From contig NZ_LMNW01000001.1 of the NCBI RefSeq assembly GCF_001423125.1, positions 710,703 through 774,702 of the forward strand: a stretch of 64,000 bases of DNA. Direction: 5' to 3'. The notes beneath the pieces are model-generated. The model worked only from the letters and a program-made list of their open reading frames with translations. It did not search any database and was not told the origin of the DNA. The translations under genes and the position numbers were made by a program. Numbering within the stretch: the stretch's first letter is position 1; the number at the start of each line of letters is the position of its first letter. The DNA is from Duganella sp. Leaf126 (GTDB lineage: Bacteria > Pseudomonadota > Gammaproteobacteria > Burkholderiales > Burkholderiaceae_D). Below, one piece after another: positions 9,461-18,055 of the stretch.

Positions 9461-10533
9461 CAGCCGAACCTCCGCAGGGCCAGGCCGCACGCGACCAGGT
9501 AGGCCGGCCCGTCGCTGCGCAGCTGCGATTCGCGCACGGTCGGCCCCAGTTCCATGCCCTTGAACGGCGCCGCCACCGCGCAGGCGATGCGGGTACGGCT
9601 GGCGATCAGGTCCAGCAAACCGGGCAGCAAGGCGCAGCCGCCGGCCAGGAACAGCCGGTCGATGCGCGTGTACGGGGTGGACGTGTAGAAGAACTGGATC
9701 GCCCGCGTCACTTCCATCACCGCGCTTTCCAGGAACGGCGTGAGCAGGTCCGGCACATAGCTGTCGGGCAGGTCGCCGGTTTTCTTGCGCGCTTCCGCTT
9801 CCTCGAACGCCATGCCGTAGGCGCGCACGATGTCGTGGGTCAGCGAATTGCCGCCGAACGGCTGTTCGCGCTCGTACACGGTGGCGCCGTCGAGCATGAC
9901 GGAGATGTGCGTGACCTGGGCGCCCACCTGGAACAGCGCCACCACGCGGCCGGCGCCCGCTTCCGGCATCAGCGCCGTCACCCGGTCGAGCGCGGCGCGG
10001 GCCGCGTACGATTCGATGTCCATCACGGTGGCCTTCAGGCCGGAGGCTTCGGCGATCGCCACCCGGTCCTCGATCTTTTCGCGGCGCGAGGCGGCCAGCA
10101 TCACTTCCACGTCTTCGGCCGAATTGGCGGGGCCGATGATGTCGAAGTCCAGACTCACTTCATCGAGCGCGAACGGAATGTACTGGCTGGCTTCGGACTC
10201 GACCTGCAGTTCCAATTGCTCTTCCGATAATCCGGCAGCCAGGATGATCTTCTTGGTGATCACCGAGGCCGGCGGCATGCCCAGCGCCACCAGCCTGGCG
10301 CGGGTGCCGCTTTTCTTCCACACACGGCGCACCGTTTCCACCACCTGGTCCATGTTCTCGATGGCGCCATCGACCACGGCGCCGCGCGGCAGAGCCTCCG
10401 AGGCATAACGCTCGAGCCGTAACGCGTCCTTGGCGCCCTGTGCCAGTTCCACCAATCTTACGCAAGATGTACTGATGTCAACACCAATTAACGGCGGATT
10501 ACGTGGGCCGAACAAGGCCTGGAATGCGTTCAT
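9460..10533 (-). CDS. pilM: type IV pilus assembly ATPase-like protein PilM
   Basis: A 357-residue actin/FtsA-like cytoplasmic protein that anchors the pilus alignment complex. The nucleotide-binding fold shows LIGVDISTSCVRLVEL at the start, VVALFQVGAQVTHISVM in the middle and LFLAGGCALLPGL near the end. The Gly-Gly phosphate motif of actin-like proteins is present (FLAGGCALL). ATG at 10533 was chosen because the upstream extension of 30 codons has no family similarity. It is the first gene of pilMNOPQ and diverges from mrcA. Confidence 0.95.
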   Translation of the reverse strand: MNAFQALFGPRNPPLIGVDISTSCVRLVELAQGAKDALRLERYASEALPRGAVVDGAIENMDQVVETVRRVWKKSGTRARLVALGMPPASVITKKIILAAGLSEEQLELQVESEASQYIPFALDEVSLDFDIIGPANSAEDVEVMLAASRREKIEDRVAIAEASGLKATVMDIESYAARAALDRVTALMPEAGAGRVVALFQVGAQVTHISVMLDGATVYEREQPFGGNSLTHDIVRAYGMAFEEAEARKKTGDLPDSYVPDLLTPFLESAVMEVTRAIQFFYTSTPYTRIDRLFLAGGCALLPGLLDLIASRTRIACAVAAPFKGMELGPTVRESQLRSDGPAYLVACGLALRRFG

Positions 10534-10695
10534 GCGGCTCCCCGGATAGAGATATCTACAGTAAGTCGAGGCCGTGCCCGGTGTAAAGATATTTCTGTCG
10601 TGCACGATTCGCTTTCGCCACACTTATTACTGTCGATCATGCAAGACGTGGAAAAACCGCGCGGCCAGGGGCGCGCCGCGGCCCTGGCACTCGCT

Positions 10696-10701
10696 TATAA
10701 T
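10696..10701 (+). promoter_or_regulatory. mrcA promoter -10 element
   Basis: A consensus TATAAT lies 33 bases before the mrcA start codon in the 200-base region shared with pilM. No convincing -35 box lies 16-18 bases upstream (the region is GC-rich). On the opposite strand TTTACA with a 17-18-base spacer to a TACTGT-like box near 10560-10590 is a weaker candidate for pilM. Confidence 0.55.
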
Positions 10702-10733
10702 GGCCCGGGTTATTTTCAGAAAGATCGAACTGC

Positions 10734-13100
10734 ATGGCTTCTTCCAAATCGGCTCCTCCCAGCAACGGCGGCGGCAGCGACGGCGCCGCCCGCACTGCCG
10801 GCAAAACCACTTCCGCGTCGCGTTTCTTCCTGACGGCCGGCCTGTCCGTGCTGGGCCTGGTCGTGGGCGGCGTGCTGCTGGTGGTCTTCGGCCTGGCGAT
10901 GGCCTACCCCAACCTGCCCGAGCTCGACACGCTGACCGACTATCGTCCCAAGATGCCGCTGCGGATCTTCTCGTCCGATAACGTCCTGATCGGCGAATTC
11001 GGCGAGGAGCGCCGCAACCTGGTGCGCATCAAGGACATCCCCGACGTGATGAAGAAGGCCGTGCTGGCCATCGAGGACGACCGCTTCTACGAGCATGGCG
11101 GCGTCGATTACACCGGCATCCTGCGCGCGGCCGTGCACAACGCCACCGGCGGCGCCAAGCAGGGTGCGTCCACCATCACCCAGCAAGTCGCGCGCAACTT
11201 TTTCCTGTCCAGCGAGCAGACCATCAAGCGCAAGGTCTATGAAATGCTGCTGGCGTGGAAGATCGAGAAGAACCTGAGCAAGGACCAGATTCTCGAGGTG
11301 TACATGAACCAGATCTACCTGGGCCAGCGCGCCTACGGGTTCTCGTCGGCTGCGCAAATCTATTTCGGCAAGAATATCCGCGACATCACCGTGGCCGAAG
11401 CGGCCATGCTGGCCGGCCTGCCCAAGGCGCCATCGGCCTATAACCCGGTCGTCAATCCCAAGCGCGCACGCACGCGCCAGCAGTACATCCTGACGCGCAT
11501 GCACGCGCTCGGCTACATCACGGACCTGCAGTACGAGGAAGCGCGGGCCGAGCCGCTCAAGGTCAAGACCGACAGCAGCGAGTTCGGCGTGCACGCCGAG
11601 TACGTGGCCGAAATGGCGCGCCAGCTGGTCTACGAGCAGTTCAAGGAAGACACGTATACGCGCGGCCTCAACGTGTTTACCACCATCACCAAGGCCGACC
11701 AGGACGCCGCCTACCTGGCGCTGCGCCGCGGCGTGATGGACTATGAACGCCGCCATCCGTACCGCGGTCCGGAAGCGTATATCGACCTGCCGGCCAAGAA
11801 GGAAGAAGCCGACGACGCCATCGAGACCGAGCTGGCCGACCACCCCGACAGCGACGACATCATCGCTGCCATCGTGCTGCAGGCCACGCCGCAGCTGATC
11901 GTGGCGGTGACTGCCTCGGGCGAGGAAATCCGCATCAGCGGCGCCGGCCTGGCCATGGGCCGCGCCTGGCTGTCGGACAAGGCCGCGCCCAACAAGCGCA
12001 TCCGCCGCGGCGCCGTGGTGCGCGTGATGCGCGAAGAGAAGGACTGGGAGCTGACCCAGATGCCGCAGATCGAATCGGCCTTCATTGCCGCCAGCACCGA
12101 GGACGGCGCGATCAAGGCCATGGTCGGCGGCTTCGATTACAACCGCAACAAGTTCAACCACGTGACCCAGGCCTGGCGCCAGCCCGGCTCGTCATTCAAA
12201 CCGTTCATCTATTCGGCCTCGCTCGAGCGCGGCCTGTCGCCGGCCACCATCATCAACGACGCGCCGATCTCGTTCGACGCCGGCCAGACCGGCGGCCAGG
12301 CCTGGGAGCCGAAGAACTACGACGGCAAGTACGACGGTCCGATGACGATGCGCCGCGGCCTGACCAAGTCGAAGAACATGATCTCGATCCGCATCCTGCA
12401 CAAGATCGGCGCCAAGTATGGCCAGGAATACACGACCCGCTTCGGTTTCGACGCCGACAAGAACCCGCCCTACTTGACGCTCGCGCTTGGCGCCGGCAAC
12501 GTGACGCCGCTGCAGATGGCCGGCGCCTACGCGGTGTTCGCCAACGGCGGCTACAAGGTCAGCCCCTACCTGATCGCCAAGGTGACCGACGCCGACGGCA
12601 AGATTTTGTCGCAGGCAGCGCCCGACCTGGCCGGCGACGAGAAGAACCGCGTGATCGACGAGCGCAACGCCTTCCTGATGGACAGCATGCTCAAGGACGT
12701 GGTGCGCTACGGTACGGCCGCTAAGGCGCTGGTGCTCAAGCGCCCCGACATCTCGGGCAAGACCGGCACCACCAACGATTCGATCGACGCCTGGTTTGCC
12801 GGTTACCAGCCCAAGCTGGTCGGCGTGGCCTGGATCGGCTACGACCAGCCGCGCAACCTCGGCAACCGCGAGACGGGCGGCGGCCTGGCGCTGCCGATCT
12901 GGATCAACTTCATGCAAAAGGCGCTGAAGAACATCCCGATCGAGGAGCGCGCCGTGCCCGAAGGCGTGATGCTGGTCGGCGACGAGTACTACTACGCCGA
13001 AAATCCGCCCGGCACCGGCGTCCACAACATCGACGGCGCCAACCAGGGTACGCCGGCCGAGGAAAAGGCCAAGGACGCGGTCAAGAACGAGCTGTTCTAG
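10734..13100 (+). CDS. mrcA: penicillin-binding protein 1A (class A, bifunctional)
   Basis: A 788-residue bitopic membrane enzyme that polymerises and cross-links peptidoglycan. After an Ala/Ser-rich cytoplasmic tail and one membrane helix (about residues 35-58) comes the GT51 glycosyltransferase domain, with EDDRFYEHGGVDYTGI and GASTITQQVARNFF. An OB-like insert follows, then the transpeptidase domain. Its three catalytic boxes are visible: SSFK with the nucleophile near residue 486, SKN in LTKSKNMISIR, and KTGTT at residue 676. The length matches betaproteobacterial PBP1A. Divergence from pilMNOPQ is the usual arrangement in Burkholderiales and Pseudomonas. Confidence 0.96.
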   Translation: MASSKSAPPSNGGGSDGAARTAGKTTSASRFFLTAGLSVLGLVVGGVLLVVFGLAMAYPNLPELDTLTDYRPKMPLRIFSSDNVLIGEFGEERRNLVRIKDIPDVMKKAVLAIEDDRFYEHGGVDYTGILRAAVHNATGGAKQGASTITQQVARNFFLSSEQTIKRKVYEMLLAWKIEKNLSKDQILEVYMNQIYLGQRAYGFSSAAQIYFGKNIRDITVAEAAMLAGLPKAPSAYNPVVNPKRARTRQQYILTRMHALGYITDLQYEEARAEPLKVKTDSSEFGVHAEYVAEMARQLVYEQFKEDTYTRGLNVFTTITKADQDAAYLALRRGVMDYERRHPYRGPEAYIDLPAKKEEADDAIETELADHPDSDDIIAAIVLQATPQLIVAVTASGEEIRISGAGLAMGRAWLSDKAAPNKRIRRGAVVRVMREEKDWELTQMPQIESAFIAASTEDGAIKAMVGGFDYNRNKFNHVTQAWRQPGSSFKPFIYSASLERGLSPATIINDAPISFDAGQTGGQAWEPKNYDGKYDGPMTMRRGLTKSKNMISIRILHKIGAKYGQEYTTRFGFDADKNPPYLTLALGAGNVTPLQMAGAYAVFANGGYKVSPYLIAKVTDADGKILSQAAPDLAGDEKNRVIDERNAFLMDSMLKDVVRYGTAAKALVLKRPDISGKTGTTNDSIDAWFAGYQPKLVGVAWIGYDQPRNLGNRETGGGLALPIWINFMQKALKNIPIEERAVPEGVMLVGDEYYYAENPPGTGVHNIDGANQGTPAEEKAKDAVKNELF

Positions 13101-13101
13101 G

Positions 13102-13150
13102 GGAAGCTCGACAAACCTACTGCGCGGCTCGCTACGGTTTTCCGAGCTTC
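13102..13150. repeat. inverted repeat 3' of mrcA, possible variant of the dispersed 3'-UTR element
   Basis: GGAAGCTCG near 13103 pairs with CGAGCTTCC at 13142-13150 around a loop of about 31 bases, starting right after the mrcA stop. The loop text AAACCTACTGCGCGGCTCGC resembles the edge of the repeat at 63690-63798 (AAACCTGCTGCGCGTCCCGC). It may be a diverged or shortened relative of that element. Confidence 0.4.
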
Positions 13151-13175
13151 CTCGTCAGCCGGAGTTGGCATAAAA

Positions 13176-13200
13176 AACGGCGGCCCTGTTGGCCGCCGTT
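13176..13200 (-). terminator. intrinsic terminator of cyaY
   Basis: AACGGCGGCC and GGCCGCCGTT form a perfect 10-bp stem with a 5-base loop. On the minus strand the stem runs into a TTTTTT tract, the classical form for stopping cyaY transcription. On the plus strand it is followed by GTCGTATTT and may also help end mrcA transcription. Confidence 0.88.
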
Positions 13201-13222
13201 GTCGTATTTACACTCAGTAATT

Positions 13223-13555
13223 TTATCCGGTAATGACGACTGGGGCGCCGCCTTGCGCGCTGACCATCTCCGACAGCGACGCCAGCATCTCCGAGCCGTC
13301 GCGGGTATTGATCCACTGCCCCCCGACCTGGCGGTAGTGGTAGCCGCCCGAGCGCGAAGCCACCCACAGTTCCTTCATCGCCGCCTGGCTGTTGACGATG
13401 ATCTTGGAACCGTTGTCGAGGAACTCGATTTCCAGCACGTTGCCGCTGCGGCTGCACTCGACGTCGATCATGTCGTCGTCGTTCAATTTGTCCAGCGCTG
13501 CCTCGATGGCGTCGAGGGTGGCCTCGGCCTGCGCCAGGAATTCTGAATCGCCCAT
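13223..13555 (-). CDS. cyaY: frataxin homologue CyaY
   Basis: A 110-residue protein of the frataxin family, which binds iron and modulates the IscS/IscU iron-sulfur assembly machine. The acidic first helix (ATLDAIEAALDKLNDDDMID) and the beta-sheet core with VLEIEFLDNGSKIIVN and GGYHYRQVGGQWINTRDG are diagnostic. The length is that of bacterial CyaY (about 105-110). It is transcribed divergently from lptM-lysA with 39 bases between the start codons. Confidence 0.95.
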   Translation of the reverse strand: MGDSEFLAQAEATLDAIEAALDKLNDDDMIDVECSRSGNVLEIEFLDNGSKIIVNSQAAMKELWVASRSGGYHYRQVGGQWINTRDGSEMLASLSEMVSAQGGAPVVITG

Positions 13556-13594
13556 GCTAAACTCCAGTCTCTATAGTCAATCCGTGATTCTATC

Positions 13595-13861
13595 GTGAAG
13601 TCCGTTCCGACATCTCCTGTTCGTCATGCTGTCTTCCCAGCGCTCGGCGCCGCCACCGTGGCGCTGACGGTCATGCTCAGCGGTTGCGGCCAACCCGGCC
13701 CGCTGTACCTGCCCAAGCCGCCAGCGGCCAAGCCTGCCAAGAGCAGCACGGTCCCGGTCTCCCCTGCAGCCGAACCGCCGGCGCCGGTCGTCCCCGCGCC
13801 GGGCGAACCGGTCACGCCGGCGTCGATGCAGTCTCCCACTACCGTACCGTCCACCAAATAA
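13595..13861 (+). CDS. lptM: LPS translocon-associated lipoprotein LptM (YifL family)
   Basis: An 88-residue lipoprotein starting with GTG at 13595. The signal ends in the lipobox LSGC, followed at once by the family signature GQPGPLYLP and a long Pro/Ala-rich tail. In E. coli LptM (YifL) helps LptD mature in the outer membrane. The position directly before lysA and beside cyaY is conserved in many proteobacteria. A downstream ATG is too close to the lipobox to be the start. Confidence 0.85.
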   Translation: MKSVPTSPVRHAVFPALGAATVALTVMLSGCGQPGPLYLPKPPAAKPAKSSTVPVSPAAEPPAPVVPAPGEPVTPASMQSPTTVPSTK

Positions 13862-13865
13862 CGTT

Positions 13866-15155
13866 ATGTCGCCATTTTCGTATCAAGACGGCGTGCTGCA
13901 CGCCGAAGGCGTGTCGCTGGCCGCCATCGCCGCCGAGCACGGCACGCCCACGTATGTCTATTCCAAGGCCGCGCTGCTCGGCAATTTCGCCGCCTATGCC
14001 GACGCCTGCCAGGGCCGCGATGCGCTGGTGTGCTATGCGATGAAAGCCAATTCCAACCTGGCCATCCTCGACCTGCTGGCGCGCCAGGGCGCCGGTTTCG
14101 ACATCGTCTCCGGCGGCGAGCTGCAGCGCGTGCTGGCGGCCGGTGGCGATCCGCGCAAGGTGATCTTCTCGGGCGTGGGCAAGACCGTCGACGAGATGCG
14201 CCTGGCGCTGTCGCACGACATCCTGTGCTTCAACGTCGAATCGATTCCCGAGCTGCACCGCCTGAACGACGTCGCTGGCGCCATGGGCAAGACCGCGCGC
14301 ATTTCGCTGCGGGTCAACCCGAATGTCGATCCCAAGACCCACCCGTACATTGCCACCGGCCTGAAAGCGAGCAAGTTCGGCGTGGCTTTCGACGACGCGC
14401 TCGCCACCTACCGCGCCGCCGCCGCCCTGCCGCACATCGACGTGGCCGGCATCGACTGCCACATCGGCTCGCAGCTGCTGGACGACCAGCCGCTGCTCGA
14501 AGCGCTGGACCGCCTGATCGAACTGGTGGACCGTCTCGGCGACGAGGGCATCACCGTGCACCACCTGGACATGGGCGGCGGCATCGGCATCGACTACCGC
14601 GAAGCGGGCGAAGCGGCGCCGGTGCCGGTGGGCGACTACCTGGGCCGCGTGTTCGCCCGCATCGACGCCTGGCGCGCACAGCGTTACGACGGCAAGCCGA
14701 TCAAGGTGATTTTCGAGCCGGGCCGCTCGATCGTCGGCAATACCGGCGTACTGCTGACCAGGGTGGAATTCATCAAGCACGGCGAAGAAAAGAATTTCTG
14801 CATCGTCGATGCCGCCATGAACGACATGGCCCGCCCGGCCCTGTACCAGGCCTGGATGGACATGCAGCCGGTGGTGCAAGGCACGGCCGCGGCGCAGACC
14901 TACGACGTGGTCGGCCCGGTGTGCGAATCGGGCGACTGGCTGGCGCGCGACCGCGCCCTGGCCGTGGCAGCGGGCGACCTGCTGGTGATGCACTCGGCCG
15001 GCGCCTACGGCATGACCATGGCCTCGAACTACAACACGCGCGGCCGCGCCGCTGAGCTCATCGTGGACGGCGCCACCGCCCACGTCGTACGCCGCCGCGA
15101 GACCCCGGCCGAGCTCTACGCCCTGGAATCGGTCATCCGTTCACCTTCTTGTTGA
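13866..15155 (+). CDS. lysA: diaminopimelate decarboxylase
   Basis: A 429-residue PLP enzyme that decarboxylates meso-diaminopimelate to lysine, the last step of the pathway. The PLP lysine is K60 in CYAMKANSN. The phosphate-binding GGGIGIDY and EPGRSIVGNTG motifs and the partner-subunit active-site cysteine in CESGDWLARDR are present. It starts 4 bases after the lptM stop. Its last 23 bases overlap the 3' end of the convergent msrQ gene. Confidence 0.96.
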   Translation: MSPFSYQDGVLHAEGVSLAAIAAEHGTPTYVYSKAALLGNFAAYADACQGRDALVCYAMKANSNLAILDLLARQGAGFDIVSGGELQRVLAAGGDPRKVIFSGVGKTVDEMRLALSHDILCFNVESIPELHRLNDVAGAMGKTARISLRVNPNVDPKTHPYIATGLKASKFGVAFDDALATYRAAAALPHIDVAGIDCHIGSQLLDDQPLLEALDRLIELVDRLGDEGITVHHLDMGGGIGIDYREAGEAAPVPVGDYLGRVFARIDAWRAQRYDGKPIKVIFEPGRSIVGNTGVLLTRVEFIKHGEEKNFCIVDAAMNDMARPALYQAWMDMQPVVQGTAAAQTYDVVGPVCESGDWLARDRALAVAAGDLLVMHSAGAYGMTMASNYNTRGRAAELIVDGATAHVVRRRETPAELYALESVIRSPSC

Positions 15156-15747
15156 ACTTCCAGTAGAGGCGCGTGGCCAGCAGCACGGCCACGATGGTGC
15201 CGTAGATGATCGGTTCGGTGAAGTTGTGCTTGCCCGCTTTCATCCACCAGAAGTGCAGGATGGCCAGCGGCGCGACCACGTAGATCAGGCGGTGCAGCCA
15301 CTGCCAGCGCTTGCCGCCCAGGCGGCGGATCATGGCGTTGGTGCTGGTGGCCGCCAGCGGGATCAGCAGCACGAAGGCAATGAAGCCGACCGTGATGAAC
15401 GGTCGGCGCAGCACGTCTTTCCACATCTCGGCCAGGTCGAAGAAATGGTCGAACCACAGGAAGGTCATGAAGTGCAGCGCCGCATAAAAGAACATGAACA
15501 GGCCCAGCATGCGGCGCAGCTTGACCAGCCAGTTCCATTTGGTGAGCCGGCGCAGCGGCGTGACTGCCAGCGTGAAGCACAGAAAATACAAGGTCCAGTC
15601 GCCGGTGGCGCGGGTGATGAACTCGAGCGGTTCCACCAGTTGCCCGGTCACCGTCAGGAACACCATGCGCGCCAGCGGGACCAGCGCGGCCAGGAACACG
15701 GCAGCCTTGATCAGGCTGATCTGGCGCGCAGAAGGGGTGAAAGCCAT
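15133..15747 (-). CDS. msrQ: heme-binding membrane subunit MsrQ of the methionine sulfoxide reductase
   Basis: A 204-residue protein with about six membrane helices of the ferric-reductase-like YedZ/MsrQ family. It passes electrons from the quinone pool or flavin to MsrP. Conserved histidines lie in FFYAALHFMTFLWFDH, WLHRLIYVVAPLAILHFWW and nearby. ATG at 15747 was chosen because it lies 14 bases after the msrP stop; the longer open frame runs back into msrP. The C-terminal coding sequence overlaps lysA on the other strand. Confidence 0.94.
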   Translation of the reverse strand: MAFTPSARQISLIKAAVFLAALVPLARMVFLTVTGQLVEPLEFITRATGDWTLYFLCFTLAVTPLRRLTKWNWLVKLRRMLGLFMFFYAALHFMTFLWFDHFFDLAEMWKDVLRRPFITVGFIAFVLLIPLAATSTNAMIRRLGGKRWQWLHRLIYVVAPLAILHFWWMKAGKHNFTEPIIYGTIVAVLLATRLYWKFNKKVNG

Positions 15748-15761
15748 GCCGTACGCGCCCC

Positions 15762-16742
15762 TCAATAGAATTTTTTCAGGTCCATGCCCGCGTACAGCGG
15801 CGCCACGTCGCTGTAGCCGTTGAACATCAGGGTCTTGCGCTTGCGGGCCAGGAAGCCGTCTTCGCCGATGCGGCGCTCGGACGCCTGCGACCAGCGCGGG
15901 TGATCGACATCGGGATTCACATTCGAATAGAAACCATATTCGCGCGGCGCCGACAGGTTCCACGACGTGCGCGGCTGGTCCTTGACGAAGCGGATCTTGA
16001 CGATCGACTTGGCCGATTTAAAACCATACTTCCAGGGCAAGACCATGCGTACCGGCGCGCCGTTCTGGTTCGGCAACACCTCGCCGTACATGCCAAAGGT
16101 CAGCAGCGCCAGCGGGTGGTTGGCTTCATCGATGCGCAAGCCTTCCGTGTACGGCCAGTCGAGCACGCGGCTGTTGACGCCCGGCATCTGCTTGCGGTCG
16201 TTGAGGGTGATGAATTCGACGTACTTGGCGTTGCCGGTGGGCTCGACCTTCTTGATGATCTCGGAGAACGAGTAACCGACCCACGGAATCACCATCGACC
16301 AGCCTTCCACGCAGCGCAGCCGGTACACGCGCTCTTCCATCGGCGCCAGCTTGAGCAGCGCATCGATGTCGAGCGTCATCGGTTTCTTGACTTCGCCCTC
16401 GATCTGCACCGTCCACGGCCGCGTTTTCAGCGTGCCGGCGTTGGCGGCCGGGTCGCTCTTGTCGGTGCCGAATTCGTAGAAATTGTTGTAGGTGGTGGCG
16501 TCCTTGTATGGCGTCTGCTTGTCGAGCGCCGAGTAGGCCGGGTTCAGCTTGGCCGGCAGCCTGGCCAGTCCGCCCCCCTGGGCGAACGCTTCGCGATTGG
16601 CCATCTCCAGCAGCGCGGCGCTGCCGATGGCGCCGGCCGCCACCTGCTTGATGAAGCGGCGGCGCGACTCGTACAGCGCGCGCGGCGTGATTTCCGACGA
16701 AAACGGCAGCTCGATACCGTTGGGGCTACGCTTGATCAGCAT
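15762..16742 (-). CDS. msrP: periplasmic methionine sulfoxide reductase catalytic subunit MsrP
   Basis: A 326-residue molybdopterin enzyme that repairs oxidised methionines in envelope proteins together with MsrQ. A twin-arginine signal is present ([20 protein letters not shown]). The sulfite-oxidase-fold core carries the Mo-ligand cysteine in [15 protein letters not shown] and the cofactor-contact sequence [20 protein letters not shown]. The length matches E. coli YedY/MsrP. It is the first gene of the msrPQ pair. Confidence 0.95.
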   Translation of the reverse strand: MLIKRSPNGIELPFSSEITPRALYESRRRFIKQVAAGAIGSAALLEMANREAFAQGGGLARLPAKLNPAYSALDKQTPYKDATTYNNFYEFGTDKSDPAANAGTLKTRPWTVQIEGEVKKPMTLDIDALLKLAPMEERVYRLRCVEGWSMVIPWVGYSFSEIIKKVEPTGNAKYVEFITLNDRKQMPGVNSRVLDWPYTEGLRIDEANHPLALLTFGMYGEVLPNQNGAPVRMVLPWKYGFKSAKSIVKIRFVKDQPRTSWNLSAPREYGFYSNVNPDVDHPRWSQASERRIGEDGFLARKRKTLMFNGYSDVAPLYAGMDLKKFY

Positions 16743-16832
16743 ATTGACTCCAGAAAAGGTGCAAGGCGATGACGCAACCTTACACCAATCCCGGAAAACG
16801 GATATTACGACTCGGTTAACCGCGCAAGCGGC

Positions 16833-18017
16833 TTACAGCTTGCCGTAGGAATGCAGGCCCGAGAGGAACATATTCACACCGAGGAAGGCGAACGTGGTCA
16901 CCAGCAAGCCCACCAGCGCCCACCAGGCTGCCGGACGGCCACGCAAGCCCGTCATCAGGCGCATGTGCAGCCAGGCCGCGTAGTTGAGCCAGACGATCAG
17001 CGCCCAGGTCTCTTTCGGGTCCCACGACCAGTAGCCGCCCCACGCTTCGGCCGCCCACAGCGCGCCCAAAATGGTGGCAATGGTAAAGAAGGCAAAGCCG
17101 GCCGAGATGGCCTTGTACATGACGTCGTCGAGCACTTCGAGCGACGGCAACCGGTCCACCAGGTAATTGGAACTTTTCAGCAGATAGGCCAGCGCCACCA
17201 TGGCGGCCAGCGCGAAGTTGCCATAGCCAATGAAATTGGCCGGCACATGGATCTTCATCCACCAGCTTTGCAGCGCCGGCAGCAGCGGCTGGATCTCGGC
17301 CGCATCGCGCGAGGTCGTGTACCAGAACAGGAAACCGATGGCGGCCGTGATGATCAGCAGGACGAACGGCCCCATCTGGCGGGTCCGGTAGCGCGCTTCG
17401 AAGTACAGGTAGAACATCGCCGTGATCAGCGAGAACAGGATGAACACTTCGTACAGGTTGGAGACGGGTATGTGGCCGACGTCGGTACCGATCAGGTAGG
17501 ACTCGTACCAGCGCACCATCATGCCGGTCCAGCCCAGCACCACGGCCGCCCAGCTGAGCTTGGTACCGAGGCTGCTCCAGGCGGCCGAGCGGCCGGCAAA
17601 GCCGATCCAGTAGAACAGCGTGGACAGGCAGAACATCACGCTCATCCACAGGATCGCCGACTGGCTCGACAGCATGTAGCGCAGCCAGAATTTTTGCGTG
17701 CCCATGTCGAGCTGGCCCGCGTACATCGACACCGCCCATAGCGACAGCAGCGCCACCGCTGCCATCAGCGCACGCACCGGCTTCCAGTGCCAGCCCAGCG
17801 CTGCAAACACGGGCGCGCACAGCAGCATGATCGCTTCTTCGTACACGTCCATGAAGTGGCCATAGCGGTAGAGGGCGAACACGGCGCCGGCCAGCAGCGC
17901 GGCGGCAAACAGCCAGTCCAGCGCACCGAGGCGCCTGAAGTAGCCGGGCGCCTGTACATAGGGGCCGGCGCTGGCCGCCGGGGCGGGGCGAGGCTGCGAT
18001 TTTTCGGTCAGTTCCAT
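16833..18017 (-). CDS. ccsB: cytochrome c synthase subunit CcsB/ResC
   Basis: A 394-residue multi-span membrane protein of System II cytochrome c maturation. It carries heme to the periplasmic face and ligates it to CXXCH apocytochromes together with the ResB partner. The WWD-type heme-handling motif WGGYWSWDPKETWALI is clear, and flanking conserved histidines are in WWMKIHVPANFIGYG and AAWLHMRLMTG. The ATG at 18017 has GGAG at proper spacing and removes a spurious 14-residue extension. It lies 38 bases after resB. Confidence 0.95.
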   Translation of the reverse strand: MELTEKSQPRPAPAASAGPYVQAPGYFRRLGALDWLFAAALLAGAVFALYRYGHFMDVYEEAIMLLCAPVFAALGWHWKPVRALMAAVALLSLWAVSMYAGQLDMGTQKFWLRYMLSSQSAILWMSVMFCLSTLFYWIGFAGRSAAWSSLGTKLSWAAVVLGWTGMMVRWYESYLIGTDVGHIPVSNLYEVFILFSLITAMFYLYFEARYRTRQMGPFVLLIITAAIGFLFWYTTSRDAAEIQPLLPALQSWWMKIHVPANFIGYGNFALAAMVALAYLLKSSNYLVDRLPSLEVLDDVMYKAISAGFAFFTIATILGALWAAEAWGGYWSWDPKETWALIVWLNYAAWLHMRLMTGLRGRPAAWWALVGLLVTTFAFLGVNMFLSGLHSYGKL

Positions 18018-18055
18018 GATTTCTCCGTGCTGCGCAAAGGTAGGGCGATCGTACC

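Noticed and set aside
10684..10701. Sigma-54 promoter for mrcA (TGGCAC at -24)
   Set aside because: The -12 element GC is missing. A consensus TATAAT at the right place is the simpler reading.
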